The notes beneath the pieces are model-generated. The model did no database searches. It was not told the DNA's origin and was given only the letters and a program-made list of their open reading frames with translations. From Cyclobacteriaceae bacterium (GTDB lineage: Bacteria; Bacteroidota; Bacteroidia; Cytophagales; Cyclobacteriaceae): a stretch of 64,000 bases of DNA. Where the stretch lies: assembly GCA_028278225.1 (NCBI GenBank), contig JANQEU010000084.1, positions 1 through 64,000 on the forward strand. The letters are read 5' to 3'. Positions 42,225-51,039 of this stretch are shown piece by piece; the first letter of the stretch is position 1; each line of letters starts with the position of its first letter. Position numbers and translations under genes: made by a program.

Positions 42225-42977
42225 ATGAAAATAACTTTTTTATTGTTGGCGCAGCTCATATTGAATTGCGTGGTATTGGGTCAGAGTGACTCCATAGCTG
42301 ACAACCGCAAAATGATCCGCAAAATAACTTACAATGCTTATTTGAGCGGGGTAATGAATATCTGGGAACAGGGTATCAGGCAGGCAAAGGAGCAATACAT
42401 CGGGTCGAAAAACCAGGATGATCGGTTTGAACTGGCATTGACATTGTATGGCGTTTTGAATGCAACGATGAAAGACAAAGACAAGGACATATTTGAAAAA
42501 TATGTGGATGTGACTGTCGACCATCTGGAGTCTATGATTGAATCAAAATACAAGCTAGCAGAATGCAAGGCGTTGCTATCGGCCATCTATGGCCTGAAAA
42601 TAGCATATACACCATGGATGGGTATGTTTTATGGCCCGAAAAGTGATATCCTGATCGAGGATGCCATGGAAATCGATTCCCGCTCTCCCCTGGTGCAGAA
42701 ACTTTACGGGAACAGCAAGTACTTCACACCTGAAATGTGGGGCGGAAACCCCGATGATGCAATTTTAGCTTACAGGGAGGCCATCAGACTCTTTGAGGAG
42801 GGTGACATTTCAAATGACTGGCTTTACCTGGACACGTTTGCCTGGTTGGGTAGTGCCATGAGCAAACAGGGAGATAAGGAAAAGGCCAGAGAAGTTTTTA
42901 CCAGGGCGTTGGAATTGGAACCTGACTACAACTGGGTGAAATATGCACTACTACCCGATCTGGATAAAACCAATTAG
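42225..42977 (+). CDS. Secreted TPR-like protein, partner of TonB receptor
   Basis: A 250-residue protein with a signal peptide (ITFLLLAQLILNCVVLG). The middle region is helical and two C-terminal TPR-like units are visible: DDAILAYREAIRLFEEGD and KGDKEKAREVFTRALELEPDYNWVKYA-type end. No enzyme motif. The stop is 2 bases before the TonB receptor gene, so the two are in one transcript and the protein is probably a periplasmic or surface partner of that receptor. The upstream operator-like site may regulate both. Function is otherwise unknown. Confidence 0.65.
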   Translation: MKITFLLLAQLILNCVVLGQSDSIADNRKMIRKITYNAYLSGVMNIWEQGIRQAKEQYIGSKNQDDRFELALTLYGVLNATMKDKDKDIFEKYVDVTVDHLESMIESKYKLAECKALLSAIYGLKIAYTPWMGMFYGPKSDILIEDAMEIDSRSPLVQKLYGNSKYFTPEMWGGNPDDAILAYREAIRLFEEGDISNDWLYLDTFAWLGSAMSKQGDKEKAREVFTRALELEPDYNWVKYALLPDLDKTN

Positions 42978-42979
42978 TA

Positions 42980-45100
42980 ATGTGGAAGGGGGTCATATTC
43001 ACATTGTCTGCCTATGCTCTGGGTTTTTCATGTTTCGGACAAAAAAAGATCAGTGGGTGGATATTTGACCTGAACGATGGACAGCCGTTGATAGGAGCCC
43101 ATGTGCTGCTTCAATCAAACTGGAAGACCGGGACGACCTCAGATCAAGACGGATTCTTTTCGTTGGAATTAATTGAGTTTACACCGGCAGATAGCGTAAT
43201 CATCACATATGTCGGATACAGAGAGCAGGTAATCCCAATGGATCAAATATCTGAAGGTTCAGAGATTTTCCTGGAGATCAAACCCAATGAAATGGGGGCA
43301 ATCTCAGTGATCGAAGAAAGACTGATCGCAGAGGAGTTTAGTGTGAAGAAAATAAACAGGCTTGAAGTATATAAAAATCCCAGCGCGAAAGCAGACGCTC
43401 TACTGGCCGTTAATGCTACACCATCATCCACCACTATCGATGAATCGGCGAATGTGAGTTTCCGGGGCAGCAGTCCCGTTGAAACAGGTATCTTTTTTAA
43501 CAACGTTCCTATCTATGATGCTGTTCGCTTCGCGCAGTTAAACGGGATTGGCACATTCAGTTTTTTCAATACGGACCTGGTAAAAAGCATACAGGTGTTT
43601 CCCGGAAATCCACCACTGGAATTCGGGAATACCTCTTCCGGGTTGATTGCTATTCAATCAGATGACCGGATCCCGGAAGTGAATACTTCTTCTGTAATTA
43701 TTTCACTCGCCAATATTGGCATAAATCATCGCCACAGAGTGGGTAAACGTAGCGCGTTGATAGCATACTCCAATTTTCAACCTTCTACCGGGATTAAATC
43801 TTTAAATAAAAAAGCGCTGGAGGACCTGGAACAGTTTGGTTCCGTTGACGGGGGACTGCATTTCACATCATCTCACGGCCTGACAACCATTAAAATCTTC
43901 AACTATTTTCTAAAAGAACAATACAAATACAGATTCAGATCTCCCACCTTCACAGGACTATTTGATCAGTCAAAGATCAAAAACTTTACTACGGCCAACA
44001 TTATCAGAAAACTTGGTAATGGACAGCTATCATTTAACAATGGATTCAGTTTTACAGATCTCGATTTCAGTTTCAGCAGAGCGGTTTACGATATCAGGAA
44101 TGAAGACTTCTACACCTCCCTCAACTACGGGGTGGAAACGGTTCATACAGGATTGAAAATAGGCCTGGCCTATGACGGACGTTTCCAAAGGTTTGATGGC
44201 AGGGTCCCGGGTGTGGGATATGCTATCGGGGAAGATCATCCTTTTGAGGAAATAACGGATAAAAGTGACCGGCAGCTACTTGATGCTTTTGTCTATTTCA
44301 AATACATTCCTGTGGAAGAAGTTGTAGCCGGATTGGCCATTCGGAAGAATATGCCTCTGAAGAAGCAAAGTGATTTTCTCAGCTGGCAGGTAAATACGGA
44401 CTTTGAACTGACGGAAGCGCAAAGGTTGAAATTTGCCTTTGGGAAATTCAATAATTACCGGCTTTCACAAGATGGATCTACGCAGCTTCTTTCCACTACA
44501 CAGTTTTCTGTCGATCATCAATTTGAGAAAAGCAATTGGCTGATCAACACATCATTCTTTTCAAAGAAAACTGTTTTGCCCTCAGGCAAGAAAAAAATAG
44601 TTGGAATTGAATCCTACTGGAAATATGCTTTTACAGATAAACTGTTTATCGACATTTCCTATACAGGACTTGATGCAAGGATCAGGGCTGATGGTTTGAC
44701 CTACCGCTCCGTGTATGATCTGAATTATTTCATCCGGGGAGGGATGGAATTTCAATTTGGTAATCAATGGACGATTAGCTCCAGGTATCTTTTCAGACAG
44801 GGTATTCATTTTCAGCCGGTTATTTCAAGCCAGTTTGACTCCTTACTGGGAGCTTATCGCCCAATATATGCTTCCCAACAGGATCAGCAAAGATATCCTG
44901 GCTACAACCTGGTCGATCTTAATGTTTCCAAATTGATGGCTTTAGGCGATAGGGTCGGGGCAGTCCTGTTCGCAAGCGCGTCCAACGTGGCGGATTTCAA
45001 AAATGTCAGGACATATGAATACAATTTTGACTACACGGATCACACTCCATCTTATTTCAACAGGAGGACATATTACTTCGGATGTGTGTTAACCTTTTAA
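42980..45100 (+). CDS. TonB-dependent receptor with CarboxypepD_reg-like domain
   Basis: A 706-residue outer-membrane receptor of the SusC/TonB type that imports a substrate across the outer membrane. After the signal peptide (LSAYALGFSCFGQ) comes a carboxypeptidase-regulatory-like N-terminal domain (ISGWIFDLNDGQPLIGAHVLL, GTTSDQDGFFSLE). The plug follows with a TPSSTTIDESANVSFRGSSP segment, and the beta-barrel ends in YYFGCVLTF (terminal Phe, as expected). No obvious ligand specificity. It is shorter than SusC (about 1,000 residues), so it is a simple TonB receptor rather than a SusC. It follows the TPR-like gene. Confidence 0.85.
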   Translation: MWKGVIFTLSAYALGFSCFGQKKISGWIFDLNDGQPLIGAHVLLQSNWKTGTTSDQDGFFSLELIEFTPADSVIITYVGYREQVIPMDQISEGSEIFLEIKPNEMGAISVIEERLIAEEFSVKKINRLEVYKNPSAKADALLAVNATPSSTTIDESANVSFRGSSPVETGIFFNNVPIYDAVRFAQLNGIGTFSFFNTDLVKSIQVFPGNPPLEFGNTSSGLIAIQSDDRIPEVNTSSVIISLANIGINHRHRVGKRSALIAYSNFQPSTGIKSLNKKALEDLEQFGSVDGGLHFTSSHGLTTIKIFNYFLKEQYKYRFRSPTFTGLFDQSKIKNFTTANIIRKLGNGQLSFNNGFSFTDLDFSFSRAVYDIRNEDFYTSLNYGVETVHTGLKIGLAYDGRFQRFDGRVPGVGYAIGEDHPFEEITDKSDRQLLDAFVYFKYIPVEEVVAGLAIRKNMPLKKQSDFLSWQVNTDFELTEAQRLKFAFGKFNNYRLSQDGSTQLLSTTQFSVDHQFEKSNWLINTSFFSKKTVLPSGKKKIVGIESYWKYAFTDKLFIDISYTGLDARIRADGLTYRSVYDLNYFIRGGMEFQFGNQWTISSRYLFRQGIHFQPVISSQFDSLLGAYRPIYASQQDQQRYPGYNLVDLNVSKLMALGDRVGAVLFASASNVADFKNVRTYEYNFDYTDHTPSYFNRRTYYFGCVLTF

Positions 45101-45137
45101 TGTGTGCTGATTAATTTGCCGGTCAATATATTTTGAT

Positions 45138-46361
45138 ATGGCAATTGACCCAACAAAGATCCGTTCCCAATTCCCTTCTCTTCTCAGGAAGCATGATGCA
45201 AAACCTTTGATCTATTTGGACGGTCCGGGTGGGACGCAGGTCCCGTCCTCGGTGATGGAGGCAATTTCCAACTATTATAAAAATTCAAATACAAACACAC
45301 ATGGATTGTTTGTAACCTCCCGTGAGACAGATGATATGATCCTGTCTCTGCGAAAGTCTGTAGCCACATTCCTGGGAGCTGAGGGACCTCATACGATATC
45401 CGTAGGCCAGAATATGACGACATTGAATTATGCTCTGGCCAGAGGCATCGCAAGAATTTTGCAAAACGGGGATGAGGTATTGATCACGCAGCTGGACCAT
45501 GAAGGAAACAGGGGTCCATGGCTGTCCCTTCGCGAACATGGTGTGGTCGTCAAAGAAGTAAGCCTGAAAAAGGATGGTACCCTGGATTATGATGACTTTG
45601 AGCAGAAAATCAATAACAGAACACAGTTGGTTGCAATGGGAGTAGCCTCCAATGCCCTGGGAACTGTGAACGATATTGCAAAAGCCAGGGAATTGACATA
45701 CCGGTATAGTGCCTGGTTGTTATTGGATGCAGTTCATTACGCACCGCATTTTTCCATTGACGTACAGTCAATGGGTTGTGATTTCCTGCTTTGTTCTGCA
45801 TACAAATTTTATGGTCCTCATATAGGACTGCTATATGCCAAACCTGGAATACTCGATCAAATTCCAACGGACAGGCTGCGAACGGCCGAACAAATGGCCC
45901 CGTATTCAATTGAAACAGGCACACTCAATCATGCAGCGCTTGCCGGTGTCACGGAAGCGATCGAATTCATAGCGCATAATGGTGAGGGTGATGATTTGAG
46001 GCCCAGGTTACGCCATGCCTACAAGTCAATAGGGCAGCACGAGAGAAGCCTCGCTGAAAAGTTTTATAACGGATTGCTGTCCATACCCGGTGTAGAGGTA
46101 ATAGGTCCGGATTTTAGTCACATCCTGAGAGCTCCCACAATTTCTTTTACCATGGAGGGGAAATCACCCATCCGGGTGTGTGAATTTTTAAGCGAGAAGA
46201 ATGTTTGTACCTGGGATGGACATTTCTATGCGGTTCGAGCTATCGAAGTACTGGGATTATTGGAAAGAGGAGGTGTAACCCGGGTTGGATTTTCCATTTA
46301 CAATACGCCGGAAGAAGTAGATCAAACATTGGGCCACATCCAGGAACTTTCGGAAAACTAG
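45138..46361 (+). CDS. Cysteine-desulfurase-like class V aminotransferase
   Basis: A 407-residue PLP enzyme of the fold type I class V group, most like the cysteine-desulfurase-like family (TIGR01976 type). The PLP Schiff-base Lys lies in LCSAYKFYGPHIG; ITQLDHEGNRGPW and LLLDAVHYAPH are the usual PLP contacts. The region where true desulfurases have a catalytic Cys (RTGxHCxxP) here reads TWDGHFYAVRAIE, so a desulfurase Cys is missing and the reaction is unknown. Length is typical. The ATG at 45138 follows a 37-base gap after the TonB receptor. The nearby genes give no pathway hint. Confidence 0.8.
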   Translation: MAIDPTKIRSQFPSLLRKHDAKPLIYLDGPGGTQVPSSVMEAISNYYKNSNTNTHGLFVTSRETDDMILSLRKSVATFLGAEGPHTISVGQNMTTLNYALARGIARILQNGDEVLITQLDHEGNRGPWLSLREHGVVVKEVSLKKDGTLDYDDFEQKINNRTQLVAMGVASNALGTVNDIAKARELTYRYSAWLLLDAVHYAPHFSIDVQSMGCDFLLCSAYKFYGPHIGLLYAKPGILDQIPTDRLRTAEQMAPYSIETGTLNHAALAGVTEAIEFIAHNGEGDDLRPRLRHAYKSIGQHERSLAEKFYNGLLSIPGVEVIGPDFSHILRAPTISFTMEGKSPIRVCEFLSEKNVCTWDGHFYAVRAIEVLGLLERGGVTRVGFSIYNTPEEVDQTLGHIQELSEN

Positions 46362-46370
46362 GCTACCTTC

Positions 46371-46814
46371 TCAAATGGATTTCTTGTAGCAAACTATCCT
46401 GTTCATTTCTTCAAAACCCATTTTCCTGTGGAACGACTGACTGGATTCGTTGTGGGTTTCCGTGTCCGAAGCAAGTTCCCTGCAACCCCTTTCCCTGCAC
46501 CATAATTCAGCTCTTTTAATCAGGTTACGGGCAGTCCCCTGACGTCTGAATTCTTCCTTCACATATATTCCTTCAATGTAGCCGACCGGTGTGGTTGTTG
46601 TTCCCTCAACATAGTCGGTTCTCAATGACATATAAACGAATCCGGTAAACGCTCCCTGATTGTTGACCGATAGAAACGCCACATCCCGATCACTATTTGC
46701 TATTTTTTCACAGTTTCCTACTTCCTCCGCGTAGTTACATTCGGGCCACAGCTCGGTAAACATTTTTGCTAACTCGGTGATGTGTTCATCATTTTTTATT
46801 TCAATGATCTCCAC
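46371..46814 (-). CDS. AAC(6')-type GNAT acetyltransferase
   Basis: A 147-residue GNAT-fold acetyltransferase closely resembling aminoglycoside 6'-N-acetyltransferases of the AAC(6')-I group. MFTELWPECNY near the N-terminus, VGYIEGIYVKEEFRRQGTA (acetyl-CoA loop, R/Q-x-x-G-x-A), then AELWCRERGCRELASDTET and FHRKMGFEEMNRIVCYKK match that group's order. It could acetylate aminoglycosides or another amine; enzymes like this are sometimes silent housekeeping genes. The start is GTG at 46814. It precedes the CopD-like gene in the same orientation but no operon is certain. Confidence 0.75.
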   Translation of the reverse strand: MEIIEIKNDEHITELAKMFTELWPECNYAEEVGNCEKIANSDRDVAFLSVNNQGAFTGFVYMSLRTDYVEGTTTTPVGYIEGIYVKEEFRRQGTARNLIKRAELWCRERGCRELASDTETHNESSQSFHRKMGFEEMNRIVCYKKSI

Positions 46815-46825
46815 TCAGCTCAATT

Positions 46826-47266
46826 TTATAAAATACCTAGTCGAAAGCTCAATCCTGTGACCAGGAAGAGCAGGCTTATCACCGTTACGGCTATAATATG
46901 ACTTCCCAACAACGGTATTTTGGTGTCATCCAACTTTGGAATTATGAAAAATCTGGCATGAACTGCCAGTGCAATAGTACATACCAGCAGTATTATTTTG
47001 AACGAAACCAGCCTCGAAAGTGCATCAGAAAAATCAAACCAGTCGGAAAAGGGTACATAAATGGTCGCCATTCTGAGTCCGGTGATTACCTGAACCAGGA
47101 GCGACGGAATTCCGATCCTTTCAAAAGATTCTTCGAAAACCGTAATGATCTTGTGATCTCCCGATTTCCAGGCACGTGGCAGGAAGGTGGCCGTAAGTAT
47201 GAGATGGCCTCCTATCCAGACCGTTGCTCCCAGTGTGTGTAAAATAATTAGGATTTTCAGTTCCAT
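46826..47266 (-). CDS. CopD-like small membrane protein
   Basis: A 146-residue four-helix membrane protein of the CopD/DUF2269-like group. LHTLGATVWIGGHLILTATFLPRAW carries the conserved G-G-H and R of the first helices, then ERIGIPSLLVQVITGLRMATIYV, LSRLVSFKIILLVCTIALAVHARFFII and IIAVTVISLLFLVTGLSF. Family members are linked to copper uptake or haem-related membrane electron transfer; the exact function here is unknown. The His in helix 1 and in HARFF could bind haem or metal. Confidence 0.7.
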   Translation of the reverse strand: MELKILIILHTLGATVWIGGHLILTATFLPRAWKSGDHKIITVFEESFERIGIPSLLVQVITGLRMATIYVPFSDWFDFSDALSRLVSFKIILLVCTIALAVHARFFIIPKLDDTKIPLLGSHIIAVTVISLLFLVTGLSFRLGIL

Positions 47267-47374
47267 GGCGTTAATATAACCCTATGACAGTTCATGTTCA
47301 ATGATCATTTTCTAAATTAAATTAAGAATCTTCTTTTATCACTTTCAATTTCGTTCCTGCTGATCCGGCAGAGG

Positions 47375-47563
47375 TTATTCCCTGACTTCTTTCAAGTCCG
47401 TTTCACTTTCGTCCTCTTTCTTTTTTGGCTGTTCCGTTCTGACCTCATTGTCCATATATTTCTCCCTTGTATTGAAGGAAATTGGAGCAGCCACACCTAC
47501 GGCCGCAAGTACTATAAGTAGTATGAGGATGATAAATCGTATGATTTTTTTAAATCTCTTCAT
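47375..47563 (-). CDS. Small single-pass membrane protein
   Basis: From ATG 47563 the product is 62 residues: a basic start (MKRFKKIIR), one TM helix (FIILILLIVLAAVGVAAPISF), and a charged, glutamate-rich end (RTEQPKKKEDESETDLKEV). No family is recognised. A longer frame upstream adds 13 residues without clear meaning, so the later ATG is preferred. Small single-pass proteins are common but this one has only modest support. Confidence 0.4.
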   Translation of the reverse strand: MKRFKKIIRFIILILLIVLAAVGVAAPISFNTREKYMDNEVRTEQPKKKEDESETDLKEVRE

Positions 47564-47662
47564 TTTGTTTAACAGGTAATAAATTGTGGATTTCCATTCC
47601 ACTAAGAATGAAAATCAATTGGAGGGGGCGCCATGGAATATGGCGCTGATGACGTTAAACTT

Positions 47663-48040
47663 TTAAGAGATTAGAGGATCTTCCTCCGGGGTTTGATGGA
47701 AAATTTTTGTATTGACAAAATGATGGGCCAGGTCAAATGACCGGCAAACAGTTTTCAAATGTGCCATCCGGGTTTTAACTACATGTGCATAAAACGCCAG
47801 GCTATGATCAAAGCACAATCGCAGTGTACGGGATTTGAATGCGGATTGGGTGAAGAAGATATGGCACCTGAGGCTGTTTTCTCCGGACTTGATCACTAAT
47901 TCTGTCCTCTGTGATTGAGGCAAAAAGTTGAGGTAGCCGTAACCATTACCCGGAATAGTGACAACACTCAATATCAGCGAAATTGCCAGAAACAGTTTCG
48001 CCAAGCTGTTCATTGAAGATATGTGTGATCCTCTGTCCAT
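47663..48040 (-). CDS. Hypothetical exported protein
   Basis: A 125-residue frame with a possible signal peptide (SLAKLFLAISLILSVVTI, with a start at ATG 48013 as an alternative). The rest has no recognisable motif and a basic, His-rich end. It lies 3 bases after the VWA gene stop on the same strand, which argues for real coupling, but the sequence composition is unremarkable and the frame could be chance. Low support. Confidence 0.3.
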   Translation of the reverse strand: MDRGSHISSMNSLAKLFLAISLILSVVTIPGNGYGYLNFLPQSQRTELVIKSGENSLRCHIFFTQSAFKSRTLRLCFDHSLAFYAHVVKTRMAHLKTVCRSFDLAHHFVNTKIFHQTPEEDPLIS

Positions 48041-48043
48041 TGA

Positions 48044-50086
48044 TCAGTAACTACCCAAATATTTACGCAGCCCCCATTCTATAGTTGCCAATACGGTAAT
48101 GATCACCAGAATGAGTACGATATTAATTATGGGTAAATAACTCTGACTGGTGTGAATGACGCTTTTTAGTTCGAGGTTTCGTATGTCCCCCGGTAAAGAG
48201 TTGAGATCATCAGGGCTGTAGAATTTTCCTCCGGACTTGCGTGATAATTCTTTCAACAGCTCGTGATCAGCGGTCAGGGATAGGTTTTCAAGTTGGATCT
48301 TTTTCACCAGGAATTCACCCCCAATATTGAATAGCTGATCTCCAAGTTCAGTAGTAGCAACGTATTTGTAAATCCCTTCGGACAATGAACCGGCATTGAG
48401 CATGTTGTTATTAGCATCCGCAACGAAATTGAAATTACTGGTATTACCGGCTTCATCAGTGACCATGACTGAAATGTCGTTCCCGCTGATCCTCTCATAA
48501 ATATCATTGTAGGTCTCACTGGTAAATTTTATTGCATCACCTTCTGAAAATACTCGATTGACCGGTTCAAATCTGAATTTTCGTTTGTCATTCCTTACAC
48601 TGAGGTATTGGATGGTTTTCAGGATAATCTGTTTGAAATTCTCTGAATTGTCATTCAATGCCGACTCCTGGAGGGACCATTTCCATATTCCACTACCATA
48701 CAGCATTGCGGATCTCCGGCTACCATCATCGAAAAAACTGAACAGAGGATTCTTCGTCACAACACTACCAATTTGTTGATATAGCAGTACCTCAGCTGGT
48801 CCGGCAAGCTTGTACTGACCAAAAGGGACTTCAATAGTCGGATAGTCGCTTAATGATTCCAGTGCGTCGTCTTTCAGGTCAAATTTTGTAAATGAGGCAT
48901 TTATTGCCGGCTTTACGTTGTCCCGCTGGTTGCCTGATGTCACAAGGTTGATACCCGAAAAATTCTGAGCCTGATTAAGTCGGCTTCTTTCGCCCAGTAT
49001 ATACCAAAATGACGGATCTCCAAGAATATTTTCCGGCACAATCTCCCTGTAAAAGGCATGATGTACAACAACCACATCATAACTCAACCTGTCATCAAAT
49101 TTCGAAATACCCGGAATATATGTGTATGTTTCATAATTATCACTTTCATTTAGCGCACTTCTGATTGCCCGGATGTCCGGATGAGGTGCGGAGCTGACGA
49201 TGAGGATCCGTTCCTTACCCTCGACAACATCTACGTAAAAATCATATCGATTATTCTCTGAAGATCGCTCATCTTCCGAATACTCAACCTCAACCGAATA
49301 CCTTGCAAGCCCGGATTCCGTTGCTTCGTCTTCAAAGCTCAGTTCCACATTTTCACGTAAAGTGATCCGCTTGCTGTCCACAACACGACCATTTTTCCTG
49401 AGCTTAACTTCAGTTTCTTCCCCATCGTATCCCGAGCTTCGAATCAGTACTTCTATTGGAAACTTATTGCCCTGATAGACTACCTGATTTGTATTGACTT
49501 CAGTGATCCCTTTATCGCTGGGTGAGGATATGTCCCCAAGTCCGACAGTAAAAACCGGATATACCATATTCCTGAAGACAGGTGATGTTCCCCTGTTGTA
49601 GATACCGTCCGAAAGCATCAGGACCACCCCCAGATTTCGCCCCTCATAGGCTACTTCTATTTTTTCCAGCTGATTCATTAAGTCGGTCTTTTTCGCACTG
49701 TAGGAAACGTTCTGTACCTCATTTCCATCAAGGTCATAAATCGATACTTCAAATCCCTCATCGGCCAAAGCGGATTTGAGATCCTGTAAATCCCGGGCCA
49801 GGTCTGTGGAATCCTGTCCATTTAATACGGAGGTAGAGTTATCAACAGCGATGACTATTTGAGCTCCTTCAGTTTGATTTACCAACTGATTGACGAGTGG
49901 ATTGAGGAAAAGGAAAAGAATTGTGAGAATAGCGAAAAACCGGAATATTGCCAGAAGGATATTGGTCCTTCTACTCCATGGAATATCTCCCTTTTGATAC
50001 ATCAGGAATGCAAGACCCGCTGCGACAACTATTGCAGGCAGGATCCACAATGGGGTGGACTCATAAATGATGAAGGAATTGTCCAT
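48044..50086 (-). CDS. BatA-like membrane protein with VWA-type domain
   Basis: From ATG 50086 (MDNSFIIYESTPLWI) the protein has 680 residues. Two N-terminal TM helices (LPAIVVAAGLAFLMY and AIFRFFAILTILFLFLNPL, about 12-55) precede a VWA-like segment (QIVIAVDNSTSVLNGQDSTD, residues about 80-100), whose DxSxS is the metal-ion site in altered form. Later come a beta-rich central region and a C-terminal TM helix (IINIVLILVIITVLATIEW). Proteins of this shape in Bacteroidota are BatA-like or aerotolerance-associated. The earlier start upstream is rejected because the extra residues are unlike a protein. It is separated from fabG by 44 bases. Confidence 0.65.
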   Translation of the reverse strand: MDNSFIIYESTPLWILPAIVVAAGLAFLMYQKGDIPWSRRTNILLAIFRFFAILTILFLFLNPLVNQLVNQTEGAQIVIAVDNSTSVLNGQDSTDLARDLQDLKSALADEGFEVSIYDLDGNEVQNVSYSAKKTDLMNQLEKIEVAYEGRNLGVVLMLSDGIYNRGTSPVFRNMVYPVFTVGLGDISSPSDKGITEVNTNQVVYQGNKFPIEVLIRSSGYDGEETEVKLRKNGRVVDSKRITLRENVELSFEDEATESGLARYSVEVEYSEDERSSENNRYDFYVDVVEGKERILIVSSAPHPDIRAIRSALNESDNYETYTYIPGISKFDDRLSYDVVVVHHAFYREIVPENILGDPSFWYILGERSRLNQAQNFSGINLVTSGNQRDNVKPAINASFTKFDLKDDALESLSDYPTIEVPFGQYKLAGPAEVLLYQQIGSVVTKNPLFSFFDDGSRRSAMLYGSGIWKWSLQESALNDNSENFKQIILKTIQYLSVRNDKRKFRFEPVNRVFSEGDAIKFTSETYNDIYERISGNDISVMVTDEAGNTSNFNFVADANNNMLNAGSLSEGIYKYVATTELGDQLFNIGGEFLVKKIQLENLSLTADHELLKELSRKSGGKFYSPDDLNSLPGDIRNLELKSVIHTSQSYLPIINIVLILVIITVLATIEWGLRKYLGSY

Positions 50087-50130
50087 TAGATAGCTCGTCG
50101 TTTCTATTAAACGACAATCCTGATTACATG

Positions 50131-50883
50131 TTAGGTAAGCATTCCACCATCGACCTGGATAACTTGTCCAGTGATGTAAGACGACATATCTGAGCCCAAA
50201 AATACGGCTACATCGGCCACATCTTCCGGTAGTCCGCCACGTTTCAGAGGGATGGCATCCCGCCAACTTTGCACAACCTTCGGATCGAGCTTCTCCGTCA
50301 TTTCCGTTTCAATAAATCCCGGGGCTATAGCGTTACATCTCACGTTTCTAGATCCTAGCTCCAGAGCGACAGATTTTGTAAACCCAATAATACCGGCTTT
50401 TGAAGCCGCATAATTACTTTGGCCGGCATTTCCCTTAACACCTACTACAGATGAAATATTGATTATGGAACCCGATCGTTGCTTCATGAATTGTCTCGCC
50501 GAAGCCTTGACCATGTTAAAACAGGACTTAAGGTTCACATTGATCACATTGTCCCAGTTTTCCTCGGACATCCTCAGCAGAAGATTGTCTTGTGTGATAC
50601 CAGCGTTATTGACCAGGATATCCAAACGACCGAATTTATCGATGACCTTCTGAATTACCTTTTGGGTATCTTTGTAATCGGATGCATCAGACCTGAAGCC
50701 TTTTATTTTGACGCCTCTCACACGCATTTCTACTTCCAACTGGTGTGTCTTGTCCTGACTTGAAACATACGTAAATGCAATATCTGCCCCCTCAAATTCG
50801 TACCGGTGTGCGATTGCTCTTCCAATTCCTTTAGATGCGCCTGTGATCAATGCGACTTTTCCTTTCAGATGTTTAGGTCTCAT
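50131..50883 (-). CDS. fabG: 3-oxoacyl-ACP reductase FabG
   Basis: FabG reduces 3-oxoacyl-ACP with NADPH in fatty-acid elongation. The 250-residue SDR protein has GASKGIGRA (NADPH binding, residues 16-24), NNAGITQDN (near 90), catalytic Ser in IINISSVVGVKGNAG, then Y-x3-K in SNYAASKAG (near 155-160) and PGFIETEM. It ends with ITGQVIQVDGGMLT, typical of FabG. All catalytic residues are present. It is transcribed divergently from lpd. Confidence 0.93.
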   Translation of the reverse strand: MRPKHLKGKVALITGASKGIGRAIAHRYEFEGADIAFTYVSSQDKTHQLEVEMRVRGVKIKGFRSDASDYKDTQKVIQKVIDKFGRLDILVNNAGITQDNLLLRMSEENWDNVINVNLKSCFNMVKASARQFMKQRSGSIINISSVVGVKGNAGQSNYAASKAGIIGFTKSVALELGSRNVRCNAIAPGFIETEMTEKLDPKVVQSWRDAIPLKRGGLPEDVADVAVFLGSDMSSYITGQVIQVDGGMLT

Positions 50884-50974
50884 AATTCATTCATTCTTTC
50901 AGGTTGCTAAAATATATATAGTTGACTATTATCAATCACTTAGTTTGAAAAGAGGTGAATTAGATCAATCCATA

Positions 50975-50982
50975 TAAATTTG
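50975..50982 (+). promoter_or_regulatory. Bacteroidota-type -7 element before lpd
   Basis: TAAATTTG matches TAnnTTTG, 57 bases upstream of the lpd ATG. A clear -33 TTTG is seen only at a wrong distance (50944-50947), so the promoter assignment is tentative. Confidence 0.4.
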
Positions 50983-51039
50983 CGCGCACACTTATAATTA
51001 AAATCAACACGGTTAATCGTTAATTCAAAATCAAAATAA

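Noticed and set aside
50087-50266. 60-residue upstream extension of the VWA protein
   Set aside because: Overlaps the fabG end antisense to nothing useful, is Trp/Cys-rich unlike a signal or TM segment, and ATG 50086 starts just before the first TM helix.
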